In this document: positions 52,825 to 61,201 of the stretch, one piece after another
Layout: each line of letters starts with the position of its first letter
How positions within the stretch are numbered: the first letter of the stretch is position 1
NCBI GenBank assembly: GCA_965262745.1
Contig: OZ253558.1
Coordinates: forward strand, 1,426,001 to 1,490,000
DNA length: 64,000 nt
Direction of reading: 5' to 3'
From: JAJECS01 sp965262745
GTDB lineage: Bacteria > Chloroflexota > UBA11872
The notes under the pieces: generated by a model
The model's input: only the letters and a program-made list of their open reading frames with translations
What the model was told of the DNA's origin: nothing
Databases searched by the model: none
Made by a program: the position numbers and the translations under genes

Positions 52825-53150
52825 TGGACGAGTGGGACATCGCACGCGACATCGCGATCATCATCCTGGTCATTCAGGGTTGCCTGGTGTTCTTGGCGCT
52901 GTTCGTCGGCGGCCTCGTCGGATCCATCGCTATCATCGAGACAACCGTCAAGATCAGACGGGGTCTGCGACGGACTGCGCGCTCGACGGAGCGGGTGCAC
53001 GACACGGTCAACACGGCCGCGAACCAACGGGTGCTTGCGTCGGTCATTCGAATCGAGCGCGTGCGCGCCGCCGTGGACAGCTATGCGACCAGCCTGCAGG
53101 AGGAGCTGCGCAGGGCTCGGAATGGCGCCGACGCGCCATCCGGGGCTTGA
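52824..53150 (+). CDS. Small membrane protein with coiled-coil tail
   Basis: 108 aa. One strong membrane segment (IAIIILVIQGCLVFLALFVGGLVGSIAII) and a long amphipathic helix (RRGLRRTARSTERVHDTVNTAANQRV...). It resembles the 52291 protein in layout, so the pair may be diverged duplicates around a YtxH-like protein. One-nt overlap with the upstream gene. Confidence 0.6.
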   Translation: MDEWDIARDIAIIILVIQGCLVFLALFVGGLVGSIAIIETTVKIRRGLRRTARSTERVHDTVNTAANQRVLASVIRIERVRAAVDSYATSLQEELRRARNGADAPSGA

Positions 53151-53313
53151 CCCGGCATCCCCGCATGCGAACCGCCACTCACGATCTCCGCCATCCGCAC
53201 AGGCATGGTCGGGCGAGCGCCGTGACCTTGTCGACGCTGCTTCGCTTGCCCGGCATTCCAGCCACAGCCACGACGCGTCGCCCTAGCGCTGCGCCAGCGG
53301 CCAGGCGACGCTG

Positions 53314-54090
53314 ATGCCGATGCTTGACGTGCGCGGACAGCGCATCAACTTGGCGACGAAGGGCGTGCGGGGATCGGCCATCCTGTTCTTGCACGGACTT
53401 GGGCCAGGGGCGGCCGTGTGGGAGCTGGTGACCCAGGGGCTGCCGGAGACGCACCGGGCGTTCATGCTGGAATTCCCCGGATTCGGCGAAAGCCCGCCCG
53501 GGGGCTTCACGGGCGACATCGAGCGCGCGGCCACCCTGCTGCACCACGCCCTACACCAGGCCAACCAACTCGATCCGATTCCAATCGTCGCCCACGACTA
53601 CGGCGGGCTCGTCGCCCTGTGCTTTGCCGCGCGATACCCCAGCCACGTCAAGCGCCTCGTCCTCCTCGGGTCGGGGGCCTTCGTCCGCGACGTACGCCGC
53701 CTCTGGGCCGTGCACGAAGGGATCAAAATCCGCGGGTGGGATGCCGATGGCGCCAAGAAGTGGCTGGCACGCGGCCTCGTGGAGACCTTGGCCGACGAGC
53801 ACCTGGAGTCCATGTGCGAGGCCGCGGCGGCCGTTGACGCCGACGTGGTCACCGGATGCTTGCGCGCGATGATCGGGGCGGAGTATCTGGAAGCGGCCCG
53901 CACGATCGCGATGCCCATCCTCGTCTTGCGCGGCGAGGCCGATCCGTTGGTGAGCGAGGACGACGCCGCCATCGTCGCCGCCCGAGCGGTCAGCGGCACG
54001 CAGCTCAACATTCCGCAGGCCGGCCACTGGCCGCACCTCGAGGCGCCGGATGAGTGCCGTGCCGCGATCCTGGATTTCGTGAACGCCTGA
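53314..54090 (+). CDS. Alpha/beta hydrolase with an Asp nucleophile
   Basis: 258-aa alpha/beta hydrolase. ILFLHGLGPGAAVWELVT supplies the oxyanion loop; the nucleophile elbow is IVAHDYGGLVAL, with Asp95 in place of Ser, as in haloalkane dehalogenases, fluoroacetate dehalogenases and epoxide hydrolases. The acid is in RGEADPLVSEDDA and the base is His in QAGHWPHLEAP. It is likely an epoxide hydrolase or dehalogenase rather than an esterase. It is single, 75 bp before the FAH gene. Confidence 0.75.
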   Translation: MPMLDVRGQRINLATKGVRGSAILFLHGLGPGAAVWELVTQGLPETHRAFMLEFPGFGESPPGGFTGDIERAATLLHHALHQANQLDPIPIVAHDYGGLVALCFAARYPSHVKRLVLLGSGAFVRDVRRLWAVHEGIKIRGWDADGAKKWLARGLVETLADEHLESMCEAAAAVDADVVTGCLRAMIGAEYLEAARTIAMPILVLRGEADPLVSEDDAAIVAARAVSGTQLNIPQAGHWPHLEAPDECRAAILDFVNA

Positions 54091-54165
54091 CCGCCGAGCT
54101 TCGCCCGCAGGCGATGCTACGCTGCGAATCGCTCCCTTCCCTTCGCTCCTGATCGGCCAACCATC

Positions 54166-54990
54166 ATGCGGATCGTCCGATACGCTCACGACTCCGGCGC
54201 TCGGTACGGGTCACTCCACGACGACGGCACCGTCCACGCGATCGAGGGCGACATCTTCGGGGACTACACGGTTGGCGATCCGGTCGGCCCGGTCGGAGAC
54301 CTCAAGTTGCTGGCGCCGGTGGAGCCGGGCAAGGCCATTGGGGTTGGTCTGAATTACATGGAACACATCATGGAGACCGTGGGTGAGAGCGGCGTGCCCA
54401 AAATGCCCATGCTGTTCATCAAGCCGACGACGGCCATCATCGGTCCGGGGGACGACATCGTCCTACCGCGAGCGGATGGGTTCCGCCACGCGATCAACGA
54501 CCCGGCGCTTCAGGATGAGCCATTCGGCGAGGTTCACTACGAGGCGGAGCTCGTCGTGGTCATCGGGAAGACGTGCCGCAACGTCGAGGTCTCCGAGGCG
54601 CTCGACTACGTGCTGGGCTACACCTGCGGCAACGACGTGAGCGCGCGCAAGCTGCAATTCGCCGAGATGGCCATGGGATGCATTCTTATGGGCAAGGGCC
54701 TGGATACTTTTGCGCCGCTGGGTCCCTGCATCGTGACCGACATTGACCCCAACAACTTGCGGATCCAGGCACGCGTGAACGGCGAGACCAAGCAGGACAA
54801 CAACACGTCCGACATGCTATTCAACGTCGCGTCGCTCATCACATACCTGGCGCAGGGCCTGACGCTGCAACCCGGCGACTGCATCTTCACGGGCACGCCT
54901 GAAGGCGTGGGCCCGCTCGCACCGGGCGATTCCGTCGAAATCGAGCTTGAAGGCATCGGCGTGCTCCGCAATCCAGTGGTGGGCGCGTAG
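54166..54990 (+). CDS. Fumarylacetoacetate hydrolase family protein
   Basis: 274-aa metal-dependent FAH-fold enzyme. GVGLNYMEHIMETV, FIKPTTAIIGPGDDI, VHYEAELVVVIGK (metal Glu pair), GYTCGNDVSARKLQF and FTGTPEGVGPLAPGD are typical of the FAHD1/2-hydroxyhepta-2,4-diene-1,7-dioate isomerase group (acylpyruvate hydrolases, oxaloacetate decarboxylases or ring-fission enzymes). It opens a four-gene set with the LarA-like, kinase and PdxA2 genes (23-nt gap to the next). Confidence 0.85.
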   Translation: MRIVRYAHDSGARYGSLHDDGTVHAIEGDIFGDYTVGDPVGPVGDLKLLAPVEPGKAIGVGLNYMEHIMETVGESGVPKMPMLFIKPTTAIIGPGDDIVLPRADGFRHAINDPALQDEPFGEVHYEAELVVVIGKTCRNVEVSEALDYVLGYTCGNDVSARKLQFAEMAMGCILMGKGLDTFAPLGPCIVTDIDPNNLRIQARVNGETKQDNNTSDMLFNVASLITYLAQGLTLQPGDCIFTGTPEGVGPLAPGDSVEIELEGIGVLRNPVVGA

Positions 54991-55013
54991 CCAAGACGGG
55001 ATTAGGGCCCACC

Positions 55014-56285
55014 GTGCCAACCGAGTTCGTCTCGATTCCGTATGGCGCGGACCAGGTGCGCTTCCCGGTTAACGGCGACGCCGTGCTGGCGGGCGTCTAT
55101 ACGCCGCACGCGGCCCCGCCGGCTCCCGATCCGGAGCGCGTGATTCGCGAAGCGCTGGCGAACCCTATCGACAGTCCGCGGCTACGTGCGGTCGCCGCCG
55201 ACGCTCGCTCAGCGCTGATCCTCGTCGACGACATCACTCGCGAGACTCCAACGCACCTGCTCGTGCCGGCGATCCTCGACGAGCTGCGGGCCGGCGGGCT
55301 GCCGGATGCCGGCGTGAAGGTGATGATCGCCCTCGGCACGCACCGTCCGATGACGCCGCCGGAGGTGCGCGCCAAGCTTGGCGGCGAGGTGCTCAGCCGG
55401 GTCGAGGTCACCCAGCATGACCACACGATCGCCCCTCTGCGCGACCTCGGAACCACGCCCGACGGCACCCCGGTGCACGTCAATGCCGGCCTCTTCGAAA
55501 CCGATCTGGTGATCGGCACTGGGGCCGTGGTGCCCCACCACATCGCCGGGTTCTCGGCCGGGGCCAAGATCGTGCAGCCTGGCGTATCAGGCGCGGCCAC
55601 GACCGCTGCGACCCACATGTTCAGCGGGCGCGCCACGGAGCCGCTGCTCGGACAGGTGGACTCGCCTGTACGCAAAGAGATGGAACACATCGCCGACCGA
55701 TGCGGCATGCGCTATGTCCTCAACGTCACGCTCAACAGCGACGGCCAGCTCGTCACTGCCCGCTCGGGGAGCACGCGTGGGGCTTATCGCCGCGCAGTGG
55801 TCGACGCCCGCCGCATCTACGGCGTGCCCGCACCGACGGGGCTCGACATCGTCGTTGCCGGCTCGCACCCCTGCGATCTCGAGTTCTGGCAAGCGCATAA
55901 GAGCCTGTATCCCGCAGCCATGATGGTGCGTCCAGGGGGCACGATCATCGTGGTAACGCCGTGTCCAGAGGGCGTGGCGGTGATGCACCCCGAGATGCTC
56001 GACTACGCCGCGGCGCCGGCCGAGGCGCTCATCGACCGCTACGACAAGGGCGAATTCGACGATCCGGTAGCCGCATCGCTGGCAACCACTTGGGCACGAG
56101 TTCGCGAGCACGCACGGGTCATGGTGGTCTCGGACGGCCTGGCGCGTGAAGACACGCGCGCCCTGGCGTTCGACCGGGCGGATTCGGTGGAGGCGGCGCT
56201 CGACATCGCCATAGCCGATTCCCGGCCAAACGCTTCGGTGGGCGTGCTCACGCACGCGCCCGACACGCTCCCCCTCACGAGCTAG
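55014..56285 (+). CDS. LarA-like nickel-pincer racemase/epimerase family protein
   Basis: 423-aa DUF2088 (LarA family) protein, GTG start. LarA lactate racemase carries a nickel-pincer nucleotide on Lys184; here GFSAGAKIVQPG puts the equivalent Lys at 185, and His110 (GTHRPMTPPE), His175/176 (VPHHIAGFS) and His201 (AATHMFSG) line up with the other active-site histidines. LarB/LarC/LarE cofactor genes are not in the window. It lies between FAH and a four-carbon acid-sugar kinase, so it probably epimerises an aldonic acid rather than lactate. Confidence 0.8.
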   Translation: MPTEFVSIPYGADQVRFPVNGDAVLAGVYTPHAAPPAPDPERVIREALANPIDSPRLRAVAADARSALILVDDITRETPTHLLVPAILDELRAGGLPDAGVKVMIALGTHRPMTPPEVRAKLGGEVLSRVEVTQHDHTIAPLRDLGTTPDGTPVHVNAGLFETDLVIGTGAVVPHHIAGFSAGAKIVQPGVSGAATTAATHMFSGRATEPLLGQVDSPVRKEMEHIADRCGMRYVLNVTLNSDGQLVTARSGSTRGAYRRAVVDARRIYGVPAPTGLDIVVAGSHPCDLEFWQAHKSLYPAAMMVRPGGTIIVVTPCPEGVAVMHPEMLDYAAAPAEALIDRYDKGEFDDPVAASLATTWARVREHARVMVVSDGLAREDTRALAFDRADSVEAALDIAIADSRPNASVGVLTHAPDTLPLTS

Positions 56286-56290
56286 CGCCC

Positions 56291-57505
56291 ATGGCGCGAT
56301 GGGCGATCATCGCTGACGACTTGACCGGCGCCCTGGATACGGCCCTGCAGTTCCGCAAGGCCGGGCACCGGACGCTGGTCTCCACTCGCGACGGCGCGCG
56401 GCCGGCGGAAGCCGCCGTGGCGGCGATGAGCACGGCATCGCGGCACGTGGACGCGTCCACGGCCTATGCCGCGGTGCGCCGCGCGGTACGCGCCGTCCCC
56501 GCATCCTCGTTCTTCTACAAGAAGACCGACTCGCTGCTCCGCGGGAACATCGCGTCGGAGATTCAGGCAGCGCTCGACGGTGCGGGAGCATCGACGCTGG
56601 TCTACACGCCAGCCTTTCCGTCGGGAGGTCGCACCACCAAATGCGGCACGCTGGCGCTGTGGGGTACGCCCGTGGCAGAGGCGGATCCGGGTCGAGACCC
56701 CGTGACGCCGGTGCTGGAATCGCACATACCGACCCTGATCGAGTCGACCTCGGAGTTGGAGTGCCGCATCATCCCCACGCACGTCGTGCGGTCCGGCGCG
56801 ACCGCGCTCGCCGACGCCATGCGGGCTGCCCGCGAGGCGCGCGTAAACGTCATCCTTCCCGACATCGGGGAGGACTCCGATCTCGAATGCGTGGCGGCGG
56901 CAATGGACGCTGCCGATCTCATGCGCGTCAGCGCCGGATCGGCAGGCCTGGCGGCGCCGCTGGCGCGGCGCACCGAGTCTCCTCCGGAACCCGTTCCCGA
57001 GGTGTCCCGGACTGCGTGCACCCTCGCCATCATCGGGTCGCCGATGGATCACACGCAGCGACAAGTGGCCCACGCAATGGCGACGCTCGCGATCGAGCGC
57101 ATCCCACTCACAGCCGGACAGGACGACGTCATGCCAACGGTCGCGGCGGTTCAGGCAGCTTGGGAAGCCGGCCGCTCCGCCCTGGTGGACGCGGTAATTC
57201 CGTCCGAGGCGCCGACGTCGGCCGCCCAGGATCTGCAGCATGCGCTGCTGCGACGGTTCACGGCTGCCATATGGCGCGGCTCGCGCCCGATGGGGTTGGT
57301 GCTTTCGGGCGGCGATACGGCCCGGGCCGCGCTCGCGGCGATTCCGGCTGAGGCCATCGAGCTCGCGGGTGAGATCGGGTGGGGCGTGCCGTACGGCGTG
57401 TTCGCTTCCGGCCCCGGAGCGGGGTGGCCGGTGGTGACAAAGGCCGGCGTGATGGGCGGACCGTCCGCGCTGGCGGATGCCCTGCGCACGATCGGACACC
57501 CATAA
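56291..57505 (+). CDS. Four-carbon acid sugar kinase (DUF1537)
   Basis: 404-aa OtnK/DtnK-type kinase phosphorylating threonate/erythronate or a similar acid sugar. N-terminal IIADDLTGALDTALQF (signature), YKKTDSLLRGNIASEI, LVYTPAFPSGGRTTKCG, VSAGSAGLAAPLA and C-terminal GLVLSGGDTARAALAAI, VVTKAGVMGG are all family motifs. It follows the LarA-like gene by 5 nt. A hairpin lies between it and pdxA2. Confidence 0.9.
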   Translation: MARWAIIADDLTGALDTALQFRKAGHRTLVSTRDGARPAEAAVAAMSTASRHVDASTAYAAVRRAVRAVPASSFFYKKTDSLLRGNIASEIQAALDGAGASTLVYTPAFPSGGRTTKCGTLALWGTPVAEADPGRDPVTPVLESHIPTLIESTSELECRIIPTHVVRSGATALADAMRAAREARVNVILPDIGEDSDLECVAAAMDAADLMRVSAGSAGLAAPLARRTESPPEPVPEVSRTACTLAIIGSPMDHTQRQVAHAMATLAIERIPLTAGQDDVMPTVAAVQAAWEAGRSALVDAVIPSEAPTSAAQDLQHALLRRFTAAIWRGSRPMGLVLSGGDTARAALAAIPAEAIELAGEIGWGVPYGVFASGPGAGWPVVTKAGVMGGPSALADALRTIGHP

Positions 57506-57508
57506 CCA

Positions 57509-57527
57509 GCGGACCATCCTGGTCCGC
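57509..57527. terminator. Hairpin between the kinase and pdxA2
   Basis: Perfect 8-bp stem GCGGACCA/TGGTCCGC with a 3-nt loop four bases after the kinase stop. No T tract; more likely an attenuating or mRNA-processing hairpin than a full terminator. Confidence 0.35.
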
Positions 57528-57598
57528 GCACGTACCCGCAAGCCTGACTACACTTGCCGCCGTGTGACCTTGAGGGCGCACGTCAAAGGAGCCTTGGC

Positions 57599-58627
57599 AT
57601 CCCCACCTCAACCGCTGACGCCGACCGACCGATTCTGGCCATTACGATGGGCGACCCAACGGGGGTCGGGCCGGAGATCCTCATCAAGTCCTTGTCCAAA
57701 CCCGAAACCTATGCGATCTGCCGTCCACTCGCCGTGGGCAGCGTGTCGGCAATCGAGCGGATGGCCGGCATCCTCGGATCGACCATGCGCGTGCGCGCCG
57801 TCGATCCAGCGTCGGCCGCCTACGTCCACGGAACCATCGAGGTCTACGATCCGTGGGGCGAGGACCTGAGCGACCTGCCGTTCAAACAGGTGACGGTGGA
57901 TGGCGGGCGATCATCCGCGGAAGCCGTGATCGAAGCCGCCAAGCTCGTCATGGCCGGTCGCGCGGCAGCACTGGTCACGGGGCCGATTCACAAGGAAGCG
58001 ATTAACCGCGCCGGCTACCACTACGCCGGCCATACCGAGCTGCTGGCAGACCTGACCGGGACGCCGGGGACGCGCATGCTGTTGGTGGCGCCATCGCTGC
58101 GCGTCATTCACAACAGCACCCACGTCTCGCTGCGCGAGGCCATCGAGCGCGTGACCCACGACAACGTGCTGCATTGCATCCGGCTGCTGCGCGACTCGCT
58201 GCAGCTGCTGGGGTTCGAGCACCCGCGAATCGCGGTGAACGGGCTGAATCCCCACGCGGGCGAGGACCGGCTGTTCGGGGACGAGGACGCGGACGAGATC
58301 GCGCCCGCGATCGAAACGGCGCGCGCCGAAGGCATCGACGTGACCGGTCCGGAGCCCGGGGACACGGTCTTCAACAAGGCGATCGGGGGGCGATTCGACG
58401 GGATCGTGGCCATGTATCACGACCAGGGCCACGTGGCGGTCAAGACCGCGGGGTTCTTCGACGGCATCAACGTGTCCGTGGGCATGCCGATCATCCGCAC
58501 CAGCGTCGACCATGGCACGGCCTATGGACGCGCGGGCGAAGGCCGCGCGCGTGAAGACAGCCTGGACCTCGCGATCGAGGTGGCGGCCCAGATGTCTCGC
58601 GCGAAGATGGCGGCAGCGGTCGCCTAG
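57599..58627 (+). CDS. pdxA2: 4-phosphothreonate/4-hydroxythreonate-4-phosphate dehydrogenase PdxA2-like
   Basis: 342-aa NAD-dependent oxidative decarboxylase. DRPILAITMGDPTGVGPEI (phosphate loop), TGPIHKEAINRAGYHYAGHTELLAD, HVSLREAI, VNGLNPHAGEDRLFGDED, YHDQGHVAVKTAGFFDGINVSVGMPIIRTSVDHGTA are signature. Next to a DUF1537 kinase it is expected to convert 4-phosphothreonate to dihydroxyacetone phosphate. Start: AAAGGAG (57585-57591) is followed after 7 nt by ATC (57599), nine codons before RPILAI; no ATG, GTG or TTG occurs there. The nearest conventional one is TTG 57554, with no ribosome binding site. Confidence 0.85.
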   Translation: MPTSTADADRPILAITMGDPTGVGPEILIKSLSKPETYAICRPLAVGSVSAIERMAGILGSTMRVRAVDPASAAYVHGTIEVYDPWGEDLSDLPFKQVTVDGGRSSAEAVIEAAKLVMAGRAAALVTGPIHKEAINRAGYHYAGHTELLADLTGTPGTRMLLVAPSLRVIHNSTHVSLREAIERVTHDNVLHCIRLLRDSLQLLGFEHPRIAVNGLNPHAGEDRLFGDEDADEIAPAIETARAEGIDVTGPEPGDTVFNKAIGGRFDGIVAMYHDQGHVAVKTAGFFDGINVSVGMPIIRTSVDHGTAYGRAGEGRAREDSLDLAIEVAAQMSRAKMAAAVA

Positions 58628-58806
58628 CGTCCGGTGGCGGGCTGAGGCCAGGTTCGCGCTTCCGCGGGAATGCCAGGCCGAAAGCGGCCCACGATCGAGC
58701 GGCCGCTCCGGTATGCTGAACCTGTATAGCAGCGCGTGGCCCATCCGGGCACGCCGCTGGTAGCTTTATGTAAATCTGATACCAGACCGTTGGCAGGAGT
58801 GAATCC

Positions 58807-59028
58807 GTGGGATCAGGATTTCAAGCCGCTCAGGTTGTGCTGGCGGTCATTGTGATCGTGGTCGTGCTGCTTCAGGTGCGCAACGCCGGCGTGGGCTCGG
58901 CGCTCGGCGGCAGTGACAGCTCGTTCTTCGCATCGCGACGCGGGATCGACCGCGTGCTCTTCAACTTCACGATCGGGATCTCGGGCCTATTCTTCTTGGT
59001 TTCCGTGCTCGCCGTCCGCTTCCAATAG
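58807..59028 (+). CDS. secG: Preprotein translocase subunit SecG
   Basis: 73-aa SecYEG subunit with two membrane segments (VVLAVIVIVVVLLQ and LFNFTIGISGLFFLVSVLAVRF) flanking the GVGSALGGSDSSFFASRRG loop, the SecG signature. GTG start with GGAG upstream. It overlaps the convergent nuclease gene by 42 nt. A promoter is likely in the 180-bp gap before it, but I found no convincing one. Confidence 0.9.
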   Translation: MGSGFQAAQVVLAVIVIVVVLLQVRNAGVGSALGGSDSSFFASRRGIDRVLFNFTIGISGLFFLVSVLAVRFQ

Positions 59029-59892
59029 CTCGTCGACCGACACGAGCGCGTCCGGGCACCGGTCCGCATAGGAACAACGACGGCACACGCCGGCGTCTTC
59101 CGTGGCATCAGGCGCCCGCCAGAAGGCCTCGAACTGCTCGTCCTGGATCCCAACGGCAATAGCCGCCGCCCGCTGCCCGAATACTTGCAGGTCCTCGCGG
59201 TCGTAGCGCGCCTCGAGCCGCTGGACTGACGGCGGATCGCCGACCAGCAGCACGTCCACGCGGACGTCGGGAAGGAAGTACGGCGACGGCAGCTCGCCCG
59301 GGCGGACCCGAGAGCCGGCGCGGAACGCCGCATAGCCGATGGCGTAGCACATCAGCTGTAGATCACCGTCGAGATATGCCGCGTCATACGGACGGCGGGT
59401 CGTCTTGAAGTCAATGACCGTCCCGTTGTGGTCGACCAGGTCGACCGTGCCGACGATGGGCCATGGCACGCTGGGGACCGTGAACCGGAATCGATGCTCG
59501 ACAAGGTGCGGCACCAATGACGCGGCCGCATGCGTCAGGTAGTGCTCCAGCGCCCGCAGGCCGTCCGCGTAAGCGGCCTCCCACGGATCATCGACGTCGG
59601 CGGCGCTTGCCGGGCCGGGGGCATGGCGCTCCCACACACGGTCGAACACCTCGCGGGCCTCGGCCAGGGGCAAATCACGGCGCGTGTGCTTCTTCGCTCG
59701 AAAGTTGGATTCCAGCGTCTCGTGGATGGCCTGGCCAATCAGGGAAGCTGGGGTATAGGGCGACTGCAGGCGGTCCACGTAGCGGTGCCTGTACTGCAGC
59801 GGACAGGTCGCGTAGGTTCGCAACTTGGTAGGCGAGAGAAATCGGAGCGGGGGAGGCACGTGAACGTCCACCGGCCGCGGCGCCGGATGCAT
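58987..59892 (-). CDS. PD-(D/E)XK nuclease with Fe-S-type cysteines
   Basis: 301-aa RecB/AddB-C-terminal-like nuclease domain protein. LSPTKLRTYATCPLQYRHRYV carries the first Cys, QAIHETLE the His-containing helix, GTVDLVDHNGTVIDFKTT the catalytic Asp and (D/E)xK, LQLMCYAIGY the QxxxY motif, and CRRCSYADRC the last three Cys of a probable 4Fe-4S cluster, as in AddB and Cas4. No recombination or cas genes are near. It may be a stand-alone single-strand exonuclease. Confidence 0.8.
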   Translation of the reverse strand: MHPAPRPVDVHVPPPLRFLSPTKLRTYATCPLQYRHRYVDRLQSPYTPASLIGQAIHETLESNFRAKKHTRRDLPLAEAREVFDRVWERHAPGPASAADVDDPWEAAYADGLRALEHYLTHAAASLVPHLVEHRFRFTVPSVPWPIVGTVDLVDHNGTVIDFKTTRRPYDAAYLDGDLQLMCYAIGYAAFRAGSRVRPGELPSPYFLPDVRVDVLLVGDPPSVQRLEARYDREDLQVFGQRAAAIAVGIQDEQFEAFWRAPDATEDAGVCRRCSYADRCPDALVSVDELLEADGEHGNQEE

Positions 59893-59925
59893 CTGCCGCC
59901 TGAAGTCTAGCGGTCCGGTGGAAGC

Positions 59926-61020
59926 ATGACGCCGGCGGCTGACCTTGAGGCTTCAGTCGTGGTCGTGACCTGGAATGGTCTTCAGCGGCTCGGCGACTCG
60001 CTGCCGGCCATCGTTGGCCAGCGCGGCGTCCAGCACGAGGTGATTCTGGTCGACAACGGATCAACCGACGGCACAGCCGCTTGGGTTCGAGACGCGTACC
60101 CGTCGGTGCGCCTCGTCGAGCTTTCGCGGAACACCGGGTTTGCCGCCGGAAACAACCGCGGCTTCGAGGCTGCCCGCGCGCCGCTCATCGCGACAATCAA
60201 CAACGACGCGATCCCCGACGCAGATTGGCTCGCCCAACTCGTGAACGCGGCGAGTGCGCACCCGGACGCTGGCATGTTCGCCAGCCGCATGGTCTATCTG
60301 CACGATCCGGAGGTGATCGATTCCGCCGGAATCAGCGTTGATCCGCTTGGCATCGCGTGGGACCGGAATGCTGGGACGCGCCTCCGTGACGACGACGCCG
60401 ACGGTGAGGTCTTCGGAGCCAGCGCCGGAGCAGCCCTCTATCGGCGTGAGCTGCTCCAGGCAACCGGCGGCTTCGATGAACGATTCTTTGCCTATTTGGA
60501 GGACGTTGACCTTGCCTGGCGTGCCCGCTGGCTTGGGTGGAAGGCGCGCTACGTCACCGTCGCGCGCGTTCGTCACGCGCATTCGGCGACGTGGGCGGAC
60601 GACTCACCGCTCAAGACCTATCACCTGGGCCGGAACAAGGTGTGGCTGATCGCGAAGAATTATCCCGTGGGAGCGCTGCTGCGATGGCTGCCGCTGATTC
60701 TGGCCTACGACGCCGCGTCACTACCGGTGACCGTCTGGCGGCAACGCCGCCTGGCCGCCGTGCGCGGACGCCTGGCCGGACTGATGGGCCTCTTCGAGAT
60801 TTGGGGACGCCGCGCGCGCGTACCATCGCCCGGGAGGGCGCCGATGCCAGCAACAGGACCTGCCGGCGACAAAGCCGCAGGACCGCAGCACCCCACGACA
60901 TGGTCAGACCTCCGGGAAGTGATGGAGCCCTTGCGGTCGCCGTTCGCCATCTGGCGCCGCCATCGCCGGCTGCGCCGCGCCCTGCGCCCGAAGCACACGG
61001 CTGCGGAACCCCATCCTTAA
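59926..61020 (+). CDS. Family 2 glycosyltransferase (rhamnosyltransferase-like)
   Basis: 364-aa inverting GT-A transferase. SVVVVTWNGLQRLGDSLPAI, VILVDNGSTDGTAAWV, NTGFAAGNNRGFEAA, TINNDAIPD, GASAGAALYRRELLQATGGFDERFFAYLEDVDLAWRARWLGWK are typical of rhamnosyl/N-acetylglucosaminyl transferases of cell-surface glycans. A C-terminal hydrophobic segment (LLRWLPLILAYDAASLPVTVW) may contact the membrane and a basic tail ends it. No other polysaccharide genes are adjacent. Confidence 0.85.
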   Translation: MTPAADLEASVVVVTWNGLQRLGDSLPAIVGQRGVQHEVILVDNGSTDGTAAWVRDAYPSVRLVELSRNTGFAAGNNRGFEAARAPLIATINNDAIPDADWLAQLVNAASAHPDAGMFASRMVYLHDPEVIDSAGISVDPLGIAWDRNAGTRLRDDDADGEVFGASAGAALYRRELLQATGGFDERFFAYLEDVDLAWRARWLGWKARYVTVARVRHAHSATWADDSPLKTYHLGRNKVWLIAKNYPVGALLRWLPLILAYDAASLPVTVWRQRRLAAVRGRLAGLMGLFEIWGRRARVPSPGRAPMPATGPAGDKAAGPQHPTTWSDLREVMEPLRSPFAIWRRHRRLRRALRPKHTAAEPHP

Positions 61021-61100
61021 CCGGCACGGACGTCGAAGCACGCGCTGGCGGCCGGCTAGCCAAGGCATCCAGGCGGGCGCCGCTGCTAGACTCCTGCCAC

Positions 61101-61177
61101 CGGGGTGTGGCGCAGCCTGGTAGCGCACCTGAATGGGGTTCAGGAGGTCGCGAGTTCGAATCTCGCCGCCCCGACCA
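61101..61177 (+). tRNA. tRNA-Pro (GGG)
   Basis: CGGGGTG/CGCCCCG acceptor, D-arm GCGCAGCCTGGTAGCGC, anticodon stem CCTGA/TCAGG with loop ATGGGGT and anticodon GGG (reads CCC/CCU), T loop AGTTCGAATCT, discriminator A at 61174 and encoded CCA (61175-61177). Confidence 0.95.
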
Positions 61178-61201
61178 ACGATCACCTGACTCGGCGTTTT
61201 C

